The notes: a model not told the origin generated them from the letters alone. Positions 8,390 through 17,111 are shown, numbered from the stretch's first letter. The stretch is 64,000 nucleotides of DNA from Bradyrhizobium macuxiense (GCF_007993935.1 NZ_VITY01000002.1:434001-498000), one strand, 5' to 3'. Translations and numbers: made by a program.

Positions 8390-9252
8390 GTCCGCCTCGC
8401 CGGAAAGAGACCGCGCGGCCGCACCATCAGCACGGCAAGAAAGGTGAGATGACCGGCGAGGATCTGCCACTCCGGATTGATCCGGCCGCCGATCGCCTGC
8501 GCGAGCCCGAGCACGATGCCGCCCGCCAGCGTGCCCCACAGGCTGCCGAGGCCGCCGATGATCACGGCCTCGAACGCATAGAGCAGCCGCGCCGGCCCGA
8601 TCGACGGATCGAAGCTGGCGCGGATGCCGAACACGATTGCGGCGATCACCGAGACCGCGAGCGAGAGCCCGACCGCGATCGCATAGACATTGCGCTCATT
8701 GACGCCCATCAATTGCGCGATCGCGGGATTGTCGGCGGTGGCGCGGAAGGCGCGGCCGAGCGAGGTACGATAGAAGATCAGCTGAAGCAGCGCGACGGCG
8801 GCGATCGCCGTCACCAGCGCGGTCAGCGGCGCGAGGCCAACGCTGAGGCCCGGCGCCAGCGTCACCGACGAGGATTCGAAGGCGCCGGCCTGCAGCCGTC
8901 GGCTGTCCGCGCCGTAGCCGAGCAGCAGCCCATTCTGGATCACGATCGACAGGCCGAAGGTGACGAGCAACGGCGGCAGGATGTCGTCGCCGAGCACCCG
9001 CTCCAGCACCAGCCGCTGCAGCACGAAGCCGAGCACGAACATTGTCGCAACGACCAGCAAGGATGCGGCCGCAAGCGGCAGGCCGAGTGCGGTGGTGGCG
9101 CTGAGCACCAGATAGGCGGCGAGCAGGATCAGGTCGCCATGCGCCAGGTTGACCAGGCGCATGATGCCGAAGATCAGCGACAGGCCGAGCGCGAACAGCG
9201 CATAGACGCCGCCGAGCAGCACGCCTTCGATGATGGTGTCGAATCCGCTCAT
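8386..9252 (-). CDS. livH: Branched-chain-type ABC transporter permease (LivH)
   Basis: A 288-residue LivH-family inner-membrane permease. The N terminus DTIIEGVLLGGVYALFALG and the following MRLVNLAHGDL are hallmark LivH sequences. The loop FRATADNPAIAQLMGVN (about 160-176) is the ATPase contact. Eight or so hydrophobic helices are present. The start at 9252 (MSGFDT) is chosen because the upstream extension overlaps livF in a non-hydrophobic, non-family frame. It overlaps livM by four bases and follows livF after 7 bases, so it is one translational unit with them. Confidence 0.9.
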   Translation of the reverse strand: MSGFDTIIEGVLLGGVYALFALGLSLIFGIMRLVNLAHGDLILLAAYLVLSATTALGLPLAAASLLVVATMFVLGFVLQRLVLERVLGDDILPPLLVTFGLSIVIQNGLLLGYGADSRRLQAGAFESSSVTLAPGLSVGLAPLTALVTAIAAVALLQLIFYRTSLGRAFRATADNPAIAQLMGVNERNVYAIAVGLSLAVSVIAAIVFGIRASFDPSIGPARLLYAFEAVIIGGLGSLWGTLAGGIVLGLAQAIGGRINPEWQILAGHLTFLAVLMVRPRGLFPARRT

Positions 9253-9259
9253 CGCTCCC

Positions 9260-9964
9260 TCATGCTCCGAAATAGGCCGCGCGGATCGCGTCCTGATCCA
9301 CGTCCTTTGGCCGCCCACTCAGCGTCACGCGACCTTCCTGCAAACAGTAGAAGCGGTCGGCAGCCCGCAGCGCGCGGGCGATGTCCTGCTCGACCAGCAC
9401 GACCGCGGTGCCGCCGGCGCGGATCTGCGGCAGCATCCGGTAGATGTCCTCGACCACGATCGGCGCGAGGCCGAGGCTGATCTCGTCGCACAGCAGCACC
9501 GAGGGATTCGACATCAGCGCGCGGCCGATCGCCACCATCTGCTGCTGGCCGCCGGACAATGCCGTCACGGTACCGCGCCGCCGTTCCTTCAGTACCGGAA
9601 ACATGCGGTAGACCGCGGCGAGATCCCAGGGAGCGCTGCGCTCGCCGCCATAGGCGCCGATCAGGAGGTTCTCCTCGACGCTGAGCGAGGGGAACAGCTG
9701 GCGACCCTCCGGAACCAGCGCGAGGCCGAGCCGCACGATGCTGGCGGCTGACGCATCGCCGATCGCGCGCCCGTTGAGACGGATCGCGTCTGAGCGGTTC
9801 TTCACGAGACCGGCGAGTGACTTCAGCATCGTCGACTTGCCGGCACCATTGGCGCCGATCACCGCGACCGCCTCGCCCTCTTTCAGTTCGAAATCGATGC
9901 CGAACAGCGCCTGGAAGTCGCCATAGAACGCATCGAGCGCGGAGACGTTGAGCAGCGCGGTCAT
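9260..9964 (-). CDS. livF: Branched-chain-type ABC transporter ATPase (LivF)
   Basis: A 234-residue ABC ATPase. Walker A is GANGAGKST (about 36-44), the signature is LSGGQQQM and Walker B is SVLLCDEISLGLAP, with the switch histidine region replaced by VLVEQDIARAL as usual in LivF. It supplies energy for the importer together with LivG. ATGA overlap with livG upstream shows translational coupling. The C-terminal EGRVTLSGRPKDV is also family-typical. Confidence 0.92.
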   Translation of the reverse strand: MTALLNVSALDAFYGDFQALFGIDFELKEGEAVAVIGANGAGKSTMLKSLAGLVKNRSDAIRLNGRAIGDASAASIVRLGLALVPEGRQLFPSLSVEENLLIGAYGGERSAPWDLAAVYRMFPVLKERRRGTVTALSGGQQQMVAIGRALMSNPSVLLCDEISLGLAPIVVEDIYRMLPQIRAGGTAVVLVEQDIARALRAADRFYCLQEGRVTLSGRPKDVDQDAIRAAYFGA

Positions 9965-10674
9965 GCCGGCACGCCCATGTAGATGGTTTCGACCTCGCGC
10001 GAGCGCATCACCTCGGTGGGCACGCCTTGCGCAACCACCTTGCCGAAATTGAGCACGACCAGCCGCTGCACCACCGCAAGCAGCGCGTGCACCACATGCT
10101 CGATCCAGATGATGGCGACGCCTTCGGCATGGATGGTCCTGATGGTCTCGACCAGCTCATGGCATTCGGCATCGGTGAGGCCGCCTGCGATCTCGTCGAG
10201 CAGCAGCGTGCGCGGCCTGGTGGCAAGCGCCCGCGCCAGCTCGAGCCGCTTGCGATCGAGCAGCGGCAGGCTGCCGGCGAGCCGATTGGCCTTGGCTTCA
10301 AGGCCGGTCAGATCAAGCATGCGGCCGCAATGCTGGACCGCGTCCGCCTCCGACAGGCCGCCGCCGAACTGGGCGGCGACGGCCAGGTTCTCGAACACCG
10401 AGAGATGATCGAACGGCTGCGGAATCTGGAATGAACGGCCGATCCCGGCGCGGCAGCGCGCCTCGGGCGGGAGACCCGTGATGTCGACGCCATCGAGGAC
10501 GACGCGGCCGGCATCCGGCCGCAGCAGCCCGGTGATCAGGTTGAACAGCGTCGATTTGCCGGCGCCGTTCGGACCGATCACGCCGAGCGCCTCGCCCGAC
10601 GAAAGCGTCAGGTCGATGGCATCGGCGACGACGATGGCACCGAACCTTTTCGAGACGGAATGGAGTTCGAGCAT
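9961..10674 (-). CDS. livG: Branched-chain-type ABC transporter ATPase (LivG)
   Basis: A 237-residue LivG-family ATPase. Walker A is GPNGAGKST (about 34-42) and Walker B is TLLLDEIAGGL. The ABC signature is degenerate: where LSGGQ is expected the protein reads AGSLPLLDRKR, a variant I have seen described for LivG homologues of aromatic-type importers, so it need not mean loss of function. It follows the binding-protein gene after an 85-base spacer holding a hairpin (10706-10728), and overlaps livF by four bases. Confidence 0.9.
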   Translation of the reverse strand: MLELHSVSKRFGAIVVADAIDLTLSSGEALGVIGPNGAGKSTLFNLITGLLRPDAGRVVLDGVDITGLPPEARCRAGIGRSFQIPQPFDHLSVFENLAVAAQFGGGLSEADAVQHCGRMLDLTGLEAKANRLAGSLPLLDRKRLELARALATRPRTLLLDEIAGGLTDAECHELVETIRTIHAEGVAIIWIEHVVHALLAVVQRLVVLNFGKVVAQGVPTEVMRSREVETIYMGVPA

Positions 10675-10705
10675 ATCAGCTCACAAAAATGGATTGGTCT
10701 GGAGG

Positions 10706-10728
10706 GATGCGCGGACGAGCCGCGCATC
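10706..10728. other. Intercistronic hairpin between binding-protein gene and livG
   Basis: GATGCGCGG (10706-10714) and CCGCGCATC (10720-10728) form a perfect 9-base-pair stem with a 5-base loop. No T-tract follows on the coding (minus) strand. Such hairpins between binding protein and ATPase/permease genes commonly stabilise the upstream message, giving excess binding protein. Confidence 0.6.
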
Positions 10729-10759
10729 TTCGATCGACGGTTTGCCTGCGACGTGCTCG

Positions 10760-12085
10760 CTAGCTCAACGCCTGCATGTCGCCGCCGAGCGGGATCTGCG
10801 GCGCCAACTTGTTGTCCGTGATCACCATGTCGTATCTGTCGCCGTTGAGCCGCCATTGGCCGCCGACCAGCGGCGTCTTGGCGATGTTCTTCGCCGCGAA
10901 CGGCGGCACCGCGCTGGAGCCGAACGCGACCTGGCCGACGATGGTGTCGAGCTTGGTGGCGCCGATCGCTTTCGCCAGCGCCGCGCCGTCGCTCGGATCG
11001 CTGGAGCGCTTGATGGCGTCGATCGCGACCTCGAACAGCGAATGCACAAAGCCGATCGGCTGGGTCCATTGCTTGCCGGAGGCCTGCTCATATCCCTTGG
11101 CGAGATCAGCGGCGCTGACGCCGCTGAGGCTCGACTTGTAGGGATGCGTCGGCGTCCACCACACCTCGGTCGAGATGTTGTTGCCGCCCTTGCCGAGCGC
11201 CTGCACCGACGCCGGAAACAGCAGCGCCTTGGCGACCGAGACGACTTTCGGCTTCAGCCCCTTCTGCCGCGACTGGTTCCAGAATGTGGTGAAGTCGGGC
11301 GGGATGATCACGCCGGTGATGATCTCGGCATCGGCGCCACGAAACGCCGCGATCTGCGAAGAGAAATCGTCGGTGAGGTTCTGGAAGCGGCCCGGATCTG
11401 TCAGCTTGAAGCCCTGCTTGGCCATCACGGGCGGGAAGCCGATCGTGGTATCGCCCCAGGCATTGCCGTCGGCATCGTTCGGAAATAGCGCGCCGACCGA
11501 TTTGTTGGTCGCGACCTGGCTCCACATGCTGGTGAAGACGCCGATCACGTCCTCCAGACCCCAGAAATAGTGGAACGTGTAGTCGAACGGCTTCCAGCTC
11601 TTGGGATCGCCTGGATTGGCCTGCCGACCGATGAAGTTGGTCTGCCATGGTGCGACGGAGGAGATGCACGGCACCTGTTCGAGCTCGCACTGCGTCGCCA
11701 CCGGATTGTTGGTCTCGGGCGTCGCGCCGACCACGATCAGGCTGACATTGTCGCGGGTGATCAGCTCCTTGGCGACTTCGGCGGCGCGGTTCGGATTCGA
11801 CTGGCTGTCTTTTGTCACTACCTCGACCGGATAGGTCTGCGATCCGACCTTGACGCCATCCTTGATGAATTTTCGGAACTCGCCGAGCACGAAATCGTCG
11901 GCTTCGGCGAATGCCGCAAGCGGACCGCTCTTCGGCGAGACGTAACCGATCTTGATCGGCTTGTTGGCGGCGCGTACGGCCGGCGCGAACAATGTCGTGC
12001 TACCTGCGGCGGCGAAGCCTCCGGCGATGCCCTGCAGCACGCGGCGGCGATCGAAAGACATTGCGTTCAATAGATCCTTGCTCAT
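10760..12085 (-). CDS. ABC transporter substrate-binding protein, branched-chain/aromatic type, Tat-exported
   Basis: A 441-residue periplasmic binding protein of the Leu/Ile/Val-binding (type I) family. The N terminus carries a twin-arginine signal (DRRRVLQG followed by an Ala/Gly core and APAVRA, cleavage near residue 38), so export is probably by Tat in folded form. The mature domain begins IKIGYVSPKSGPLAAFAEAD, typical of the family. The start at 12085 is preferred over one ten codons upstream. The gene lies between the aromatic hydroxylase and livG in one direction. By context the ligand is probably an aromatic acid or phenol feeding the hydroxyquinol pathway; this is inference. Confidence 0.9.
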   Translation of the reverse strand: MSKDLLNAMSFDRRRVLQGIAGGFAAAGSTTLFAPAVRAANKPIKIGYVSPKSGPLAAFAEADDFVLGEFRKFIKDGVKVGSQTYPVEVVTKDSQSNPNRAAEVAKELITRDNVSLIVVGATPETNNPVATQCELEQVPCISSVAPWQTNFIGRQANPGDPKSWKPFDYTFHYFWGLEDVIGVFTSMWSQVATNKSVGALFPNDADGNAWGDTTIGFPPVMAKQGFKLTDPGRFQNLTDDFSSQIAAFRGADAEIITGVIIPPDFTTFWNQSRQKGLKPKVVSVAKALLFPASVQALGKGGNNISTEVWWTPTHPYKSSLSGVSAADLAKGYEQASGKQWTQPIGFVHSLFEVAIDAIKRSSDPSDGAALAKAIGATKLDTIVGQVAFGSSAVPPFAAKNIAKTPLVGGQWRLNGDRYDMVITDNKLAPQIPLGGDMQALS

Positions 12086-12166
12086 TTTCCCCTCCTTGAG
12101 GCAAGCCGGTCGCATGCCGGCTGCCGTTCATTTGGTTCTGAAAAGAATTGCCGGCGTCGCGCCGCA

Positions 12167-13951
12167 TCACGCGGCGGCGACGGCCTTCGCCTGCGCGCTG
12201 CGGCCCAGGATCTGGCCGAACACATCCAGCAGCACATCGCTGGCATTGGCCGCGGCCTCCCTGGCGCGCCAGGCGACATACATGTCGGGACGCACCAGCA
12301 CGCAGCCGTCCTCGTCCACCTCGCTCTGGCGATACCAGTCGGCATAGATGTCGAGCGCGTCGCAGCCCTGCGGGCCGATCGTCACCACGTCGACCGGCAG
12401 GCCGTAGGCCTTCTCGACCGCGGCCGCGGCCGTCTTCCAGCCCTCGCCTCCGATTCCGGTGAGCAGCGTGAAGCGGCCCTTGCCGGTGAGATCGAGCGTC
12501 GACTTGCGCTCGCCTTGATGCTCGACCCAGACATGCGGCAGATGCGCGCCGGGCCAGGTAGTGGCCTGATAGTACAACTCGTGATCCCTGGTGAAGGCCG
12601 GCATCGGCGTGCCGTCGGAGACCACGGCGGCCGAGCCGTAGCGCTGGTTCAGCTCGACGCCGTGGCAGTTGAACTCGTAGCTCTTGTTGGCGATCGCCTC
12701 ATAGAGCTTCTTGCGGCGCGCCTTGCCCTCGGCGGTCGGCGCCTTGCGCGCCGCGATCGCCTTGCGCGCTTCCGCCGGATCGGTCGAGGCGACGAGGCCC
12801 ACCGCCTCGAAGATCGGCGGGAAGTCGCCGATGCTCTTGTTGGCGCGGGTCACGATCTGCTTGCCGACCGGCTGGCGTTCGGCCGAATAGGTCTCGAGCA
12901 GCGACGGCGCCGCGTGGCCCTCGAGCACCAGCTTCAGCTTCCAGCAGAGATTATAGGCATCCTGGATCGAGGTGTTGGAGCCGAGGCCGTTGGTCGGCGG
13001 ATGGCGATGCACCGCGTCGCCGACGCAGAACACGCGGCCCGACGAATAATGGCCGGCATACATCTCGTTCACGGTCCAGGTCGAGGTCGAGCGGACCTTG
13101 ACCTCGAGCGTCTCGTCGCCGACGAGGTTGCGCACGATCGAGATCGCCTCGTCGTTGCTGAGCTTGCGCTCGCCCTGCTCGATGTCGTAGCCCCAGATGA
13201 TCAGCCATTCGTTCCACGGCCGCACCATGCGGATCAGGCCGGCCCCGATGCCGCCGATCTCGGCGCCCGGCTGCAGCACCCAGTACAGCACGCTCGGCCG
13301 GTGCGCGACGTACTTGCTCAGATCGGCCTGCACGATGATGTTCATGCTGCCGGCGCGGCCCATCTGGCCCTCCATCGGCAGCCCGATCACTTCGGCGACC
13401 CGGCTGCGGCCGCCATCGGCGCCGATCAGATATTTGGCGCGGATCTGGTAGGTCTCGCCGGACAGGCGGTCCTTGACCGTCGCGGTGACGCCGTCGGCAT
13501 CCTGCACCAGGTCGACGAATTCGGTGTTGAAGCACAGCGAGGTGCCGCGCTGGCCGGCGGCCTCGATCAGGATCGGTTCGAGGAAATTCTGCGGCAGGTC
13601 GCAGATGCGCGCGGGACTGGCGAGGTCGTAATCCGCCTTGCGCGAGGGATGGTTGCCCCAGGAGTACAGCCGGCCGAACTCCTCGCCGGCGAGGCTCTCG
13701 CAGAACACGTTGTTGGCCATCAGATGCTGCGGCACCGCCTGCGCGACCGCCTTGTCTTCGAGGCCGAGATCGCGCAGCACCTCCATCGCGCGCTGGTTGG
13801 TGATGTGGGCGCGCGGCGTGTCGGCGAGCCAGCCGTATTTCGTCACCAGGATGTGCTTGACCCCGTACATGCCGAGCAGTGCCGCCGCGGTCGCGCCGGC
13901 CGGGCCACTGCCGACGACGAGCACGTCGGTCTCAACAGGTTTGCTGGTCAT
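12167..13951 (-). CDS. FAD-dependent aromatic hydroxylase (phenol/resorcinol hydroxylase type)
   Basis: A 594-residue flavoprotein monooxygenase of the TfdB/MhpA-like group. The dinucleotide motif is GSGPAGATAAALL (about 13-25), the second FAD motif GADGGRSRV lies near residue 180, and the GD motif is CVGDAVHRHPPTNGLG (about 310). A C-terminal thioredoxin-like region of ~150 residues is present, as in phenol hydroxylases. It would use NAD(P)H and O2 to hydroxylate a phenolic ring. Adjacent hydroxyquinol dioxygenase and maleylacetate reductase genes suggest it makes hydroxyquinol, for example from resorcinol or a related phenol. The exact substrate is not readable from sequence. Confidence 0.88.
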   Translation of the reverse strand: MTSKPVETDVLVVGSGPAGATAAALLGMYGVKHILVTKYGWLADTPRAHITNQRAMEVLRDLGLEDKAVAQAVPQHLMANNVFCESLAGEEFGRLYSWGNHPSRKADYDLASPARICDLPQNFLEPILIEAAGQRGTSLCFNTEFVDLVQDADGVTATVKDRLSGETYQIRAKYLIGADGGRSRVAEVIGLPMEGQMGRAGSMNIIVQADLSKYVAHRPSVLYWVLQPGAEIGGIGAGLIRMVRPWNEWLIIWGYDIEQGERKLSNDEAISIVRNLVGDETLEVKVRSTSTWTVNEMYAGHYSSGRVFCVGDAVHRHPPTNGLGSNTSIQDAYNLCWKLKLVLEGHAAPSLLETYSAERQPVGKQIVTRANKSIGDFPPIFEAVGLVASTDPAEARKAIAARKAPTAEGKARRKKLYEAIANKSYEFNCHGVELNQRYGSAAVVSDGTPMPAFTRDHELYYQATTWPGAHLPHVWVEHQGERKSTLDLTGKGRFTLLTGIGGEGWKTAAAAVEKAYGLPVDVVTIGPQGCDALDIYADWYRQSEVDEDGCVLVRPDMYVAWRAREAAANASDVLLDVFGQILGRSAQAKAVAAA

Positions 13952-13986
13952 GGTCCTCTCCTTGGTCGTGTTGTTGGTTGTGATCG

Positions 13987-14889
13987 TTATTCCGCGGCCA
14001 TCATCGGCTGCGGCACCAGGCCGGCTCCCGGCTTCATCTGGAAGTCGTAGGTCATCAGGTGCCACGGGCTGGCGACGCGCTCGCCGTTCGGCAGCACGGG
14101 TTCGCTTTTCGGCTCGACGCGGGCGATCAGCTCGTCCTTGACGCCGAACACCACGTCGCTGCGCAGATAGTCGTCGCCATCGAGGAAGACGTGGGTGATC
14201 AGCGGCTCGTAGCCCTCGGCCTTGACCAGGAAATGCACATGCGCCGGCCGCATCGGATGGCGTTTCGTCGCGGTGATGAGATCGCCGACCGGGCCATCGG
14301 TCGGGATCGGATAGCTGCACGGCAGGATGGTGCGGAACGAGAAGCGGCCGTCGGCATCGGTGACGAAGCGCGCCCGCAGCGACGGACCATGAGTGGCGTA
14401 ATCGGCCTTTTGCGAATCGTAGAAGCCGTCATCGTCGGCATGCCAGACATCGATCTCGGCGCCAGCGAGCGATTTGCCGGCCAGATCCGTGACGCGGCTC
14501 TGCACGAACATCACTTCGCCGTCGATCCCCTCGGAGATGTTGGCGCCGTGCGGCGTGACGCGGTGCTCGCCGACATAGAACGGGCCCAGCACCGTGGTCT
14601 CGGTGGCGCCCTCGCGCTCGCGGTGATTGACCGCGTCGACCAGCATCGAGACGCCGAGCACGTCGGACAGCAGGATGAACTCCTGGCGCAGCGGCGTGCA
14701 GGTCTGGCCGGTGCGGGTCAGGAATTCGATCGCCTGATTCCATTCCTCGAAGGTGAGCCCGGTGCGGCGCACCAGATCGTGCAGCGACTTCACCGTCTCC
14801 TCGATGAGAAATTTCAGCCGCTTGTTCGGCGTGTTGGCGAAGCTGCGGATCACCTCGTCGGTGAGATCATGCTCGTTGAAATTGGCCAT
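13987..14889 (-). CDS. Intradiol ring-cleavage dioxygenase, probable hydroxyquinol 1,2-dioxygenase
   Basis: A 300-residue non-haem Fe(III) dioxygenase. An N-terminal helical dimerisation domain (about 1-100, including LTRTGQTCTPLRQEFILLSD) precedes the catalytic beta-sandwich. The four iron ligands are visible: Tyr in DGFYDSQ, Tyr in PCSYPIPTDGPVG, and the two His of RPAHVHFLV. Sequence pattern and neighbours favour hydroxyquinol over catechol as substrate, the product being maleylacetate, which the next upstream gene's enzyme would reduce. It follows that gene by 25 bases and precedes the hydroxylase by 35. Confidence 0.92.
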   Translation of the reverse strand: MANFNEHDLTDEVIRSFANTPNKRLKFLIEETVKSLHDLVRRTGLTFEEWNQAIEFLTRTGQTCTPLRQEFILLSDVLGVSMLVDAVNHREREGATETTVLGPFYVGEHRVTPHGANISEGIDGEVMFVQSRVTDLAGKSLAGAEIDVWHADDDGFYDSQKADYATHGPSLRARFVTDADGRFSFRTILPCSYPIPTDGPVGDLITATKRHPMRPAHVHFLVKAEGYEPLITHVFLDGDDYLRSDVVFGVKDELIARVEPKSEPVLPNGERVASPWHLMTYDFQMKPGAGLVPQPMMAAE

Positions 14890-14914
14890 CGTGTTGTCCT
14901 TTGATCGTGAGATG

Positions 14915-16039
14915 TCAGTGCTGCGCGGGCGCGTCACCGCGCCAGGCCGCCGCGATCAGGTCCTGGATCGCGACGCGCTCCACAGGTCTTGGATTGGCAT
15001 AGGGGCTGCGCACCGCCATCTCGGCGGCGCGCGCGATGCCGTCCTCGGGCATGCCGATGTCGGCCAGCCGGCGCGGTAGTCCGAGCCGGCGCGCGAGATC
15101 GAACAGCCCTTGCGGCGTATCACTCGTGCGCAATGCGCGCGCAACTCGCGTCATCGCGTCAGGCGCGGCGGCGGCATTGTAAGCGGCCGCATGCGGCAGC
15201 ACGATCGCGTGGGTTTCGGCATGCGGAAGGTTGAACATGCCGCCCAGCACGTGGCAAAGCTTGTGGTGCAGCGACATCCCGACCGCGCCGAGGCAGACGC
15301 CGCACAGCCAGGCGCCGTAGAGTGCATCGCGCCGCGCCCCGGCATCGGCCGGCGCATCCATGATGCGCGGCAGTGCACGGGCAAGCGCGGCGATGCCGTC
15401 CTCGGCCATCAGCGAGGTCAGCGGATTGGCGTCGGGCGCATACAGCGCCTCGACCGCGTGAGCGATCGCGTTCAGGCCGCTGGCGGCGGAGACATGCGGC
15501 GGCAGGCTGACGGTGAGATCGACGTCGTAGATGACGGTGTCGGGCACCAGATCCTGGGACTGCTGCGTAGTCTTGATGCCGTTCGTGGTTTCGCCAAGGA
15601 TTGGCGTCATCTCCGAGCCGGCATAGGTGGTCGGCATTGCGATGTGCGGCAGCCCGGTGCGCAGCGACAGCGCCTTGCCGAGCCCGACCGTCGAGCCGCC
15701 GCCGATCGCGACCAGCCCGTCGATGTCGTGCGATTCAACGATGCGAAGCGCTGCGTTGGTGACCTCGACCGGGGTGTGCATGCGCGCGCCGGCAAACAAC
15801 CCTGCGAGCCTGTCACCGAGGCCTGCGCCAAGCCGGCGTCCGAGATCCTGCTGCTCGGGGGTGGTCAGCACCAGCGCCCGCTTGATACCAAGGCGCTCGG
15901 TCTCTTCGCCAAGCCGCGCCGCGGTGCCGGCGCCGAAAACCACGCGATATTGCTGCGAGCAATAGGCGAAAATACCGCTGCCGGCATCTCCAGCCGCCAC
16001 GATCGGCGGGCGTACGGCATCGGACGCTGCGATGCTCAT
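14915..16039 (-). CDS. Maleylacetate reductase (iron-containing alcohol dehydrogenase family)
   Basis: A 374-residue member of the iron-containing alcohol dehydrogenase superfamily. The nucleotide-binding GGGSTVGLGKALSL (about 88-101) and the segment SLHHKLCHVLGG followed by FNLPHAETHAIVLPH (about 236-262) are characteristic of maleylacetate reductases. The enzyme reduces maleylacetate with NAD(P)H to 3-oxoadipate, the exit of the hydroxyquinol pathway. The start at 16039 (MSIAAS) has GGGAG upstream, itself part of an inverted repeat (16044-16089). It is the first structural gene of the operon, 172 bases downstream of the AraC-type regulator gene. Confidence 0.92.
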   Translation of the reverse strand: MSIAASDAVRPPIVAAGDAGSGIFAYCSQQYRVVFGAGTAARLGEETERLGIKRALVLTTPEQQDLGRRLGAGLGDRLAGLFAGARMHTPVEVTNAALRIVESHDIDGLVAIGGGSTVGLGKALSLRTGLPHIAMPTTYAGSEMTPILGETTNGIKTTQQSQDLVPDTVIYDVDLTVSLPPHVSAASGLNAIAHAVEALYAPDANPLTSLMAEDGIAALARALPRIMDAPADAGARRDALYGAWLCGVCLGAVGMSLHHKLCHVLGGMFNLPHAETHAIVLPHAAAYNAAAAPDAMTRVARALRTSDTPQGLFDLARRLGLPRRLADIGMPEDGIARAAEMAVRSPYANPRPVERVAIQDLIAAAWRGDAPAQH

Positions 16040-16043
16040 GGCA

Positions 16044-16089
16044 TTTCTCCCAGCCGGCAGACCGGCAAATTTCACTTTGTTGGGAGAAA
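16044..16089 (-). promoter_or_regulatory. Inverted repeat masking the ribosome-binding site of the maleylacetate reductase gene
   Basis: TTTCTCCCA (16044-16052) and TGGGAGAAA (16081-16089) are a perfect 9-base inverted repeat. Between them is a second hairpin, GCCGG-CAGA-CCGGC (16053-16066). In the minus-strand transcript the 3' arm contains the GGGAG ribosome-binding site of the gene starting at 16039, so the folded leader would hide it. Confidence 0.45.
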
Positions 16090-16115
16090 GCTAGCGGCGG
16101 ACGGCGGTCGCGGGC

Positions 16116-16151
16116 CTGCACGAAACCGGAGAGAATCTGCACAAAACCGGA
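16116..16151. promoter_or_regulatory. Direct repeat, candidate AraC-type operator
   Basis: CTGCACGAAACCGGA (16116-16130) and CTGCACAAAACCGGA (16137-16151) differ at one base and are spaced exactly 21 bases start to start, two helical turns. They lie in the 172-base gap between the AraC-family gene and the maleylacetate reductase gene. This is the standard form of an AraC/XylS activator site. Confidence 0.7.
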
Positions 16152-16211
16152 AAAATCGTCAGGCGGGATGCGGCGGGGCAGCGCCCGTCGCCCGCCCCCG
16201 CCCGCTACGCG

Positions 16212-17111
16212 CTAATGGCTGCGCCGGTAGCGCCCCGGCGTCACGCCGGTAAAGCGGCGGAACATCCGCGTAAAATGCTCCTGATGCGAGAAGCCGCAAG
16301 CCAGCGCGACGTCGGCGAGGCTCTGCGTCTCGTCGGCGAGCAGCGCCCTGGCGCGCTCGATGCGCAGATTGAGCACGTATTGGTAGGGCGAGACGCCGCT
16401 GGTGGCCTTGAACAGGCGCACGAAATATTCGGTGCTGCGTCCGCATAGCTCCGCCAGCTGGTCGAGCCGGATATCGGTGTCGAGATTGGCGTCGACGAAT
16501 TCGCGGATGCGCGCCATCTGCCTGTTGCTGAGCAGGTTCGGATGCTTGCCGGCCTCAACACTCGGCTTGTGGAAATTGATCGCGACGAAGCGGTTGGCGA
16601 TCGCCTGCGCGATCGGATCGACGAACAGCGACGAGGCCGGCAGGCCGCCGGTGATGGTCTCGCCGATCGCCGCGGCAAGATGCTCCAGCACGGCATCCTG
16701 ATCGCCGAGCATCGGCGCGAGCCCACCGATCAGGCTGGACGCCCCGTCGCGGCCCGCGAACAGGTCGGACCTCAGATAGATGTGGGTGGATTCCAGCGCC
16801 TCACGCAAAACCACGTTGCAGCTGTGCCCGGCCGGCAGGAAGAACACGCCGCCGCGCGGGATGTGGCGGGCCACCGACTTGCCGTCCATCACATAGGTGA
16901 TCTCGACCGGGCCGCCCCGGTGCAGCACCATCAGATTGTCCGACAGCGCGTGGAAATGCCCGTCAAACGGCCGTTCGCGCTGGACCGAGGCATACGCCGA
17001 CGACCAGCCGAGCCCCTCGCTCGAGCCACGGAATTCGGCCTGGAAGCGGTCCAGGATCCCGTGCGTCTCCTGCACCCCAAAATTCGACGTCGCCTGCATC
17101 CGGCAGTCCAA
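16212..17111 (-). CDS. AraC family transcriptional regulator
   Basis: A 299-residue regulator with an N-terminal cupin-like sensing domain (about 45-165, including HIPRGGVFFLPAGHSCNV). The C-terminal AraC double helix-turn-helix is at about 195-298, with DIRLDQLAELCGRSTEYFVRLF for the first helix-turn-helix and SLADVALACGFSHQEHFTRM for the second. An alternative start four codons in (17099) is equally possible. It lies immediately upstream of, and in line with, the hydroxyquinol/LIV transporter operon. A 21-base-spaced direct repeat sits in the gap, so it most likely activates that operon in response to its aromatic substrate. Confidence 0.92.
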   Translation of the reverse strand: MDCRMQATSNFGVQETHGILDRFQAEFRGSSEGLGWSSAYASVQRERPFDGHFHALSDNLMVLHRGGPVEITYVMDGKSVARHIPRGGVFFLPAGHSCNVVLREALESTHIYLRSDLFAGRDGASSLIGGLAPMLGDQDAVLEHLAAAIGETITGGLPASSLFVDPIAQAIANRFVAINFHKPSVEAGKHPNLLSNRQMARIREFVDANLDTDIRLDQLAELCGRSTEYFVRLFKATSGVSPYQYVLNLRIERARALLADETQSLADVALACGFSHQEHFTRMFRRFTGVTPGRYRRSH

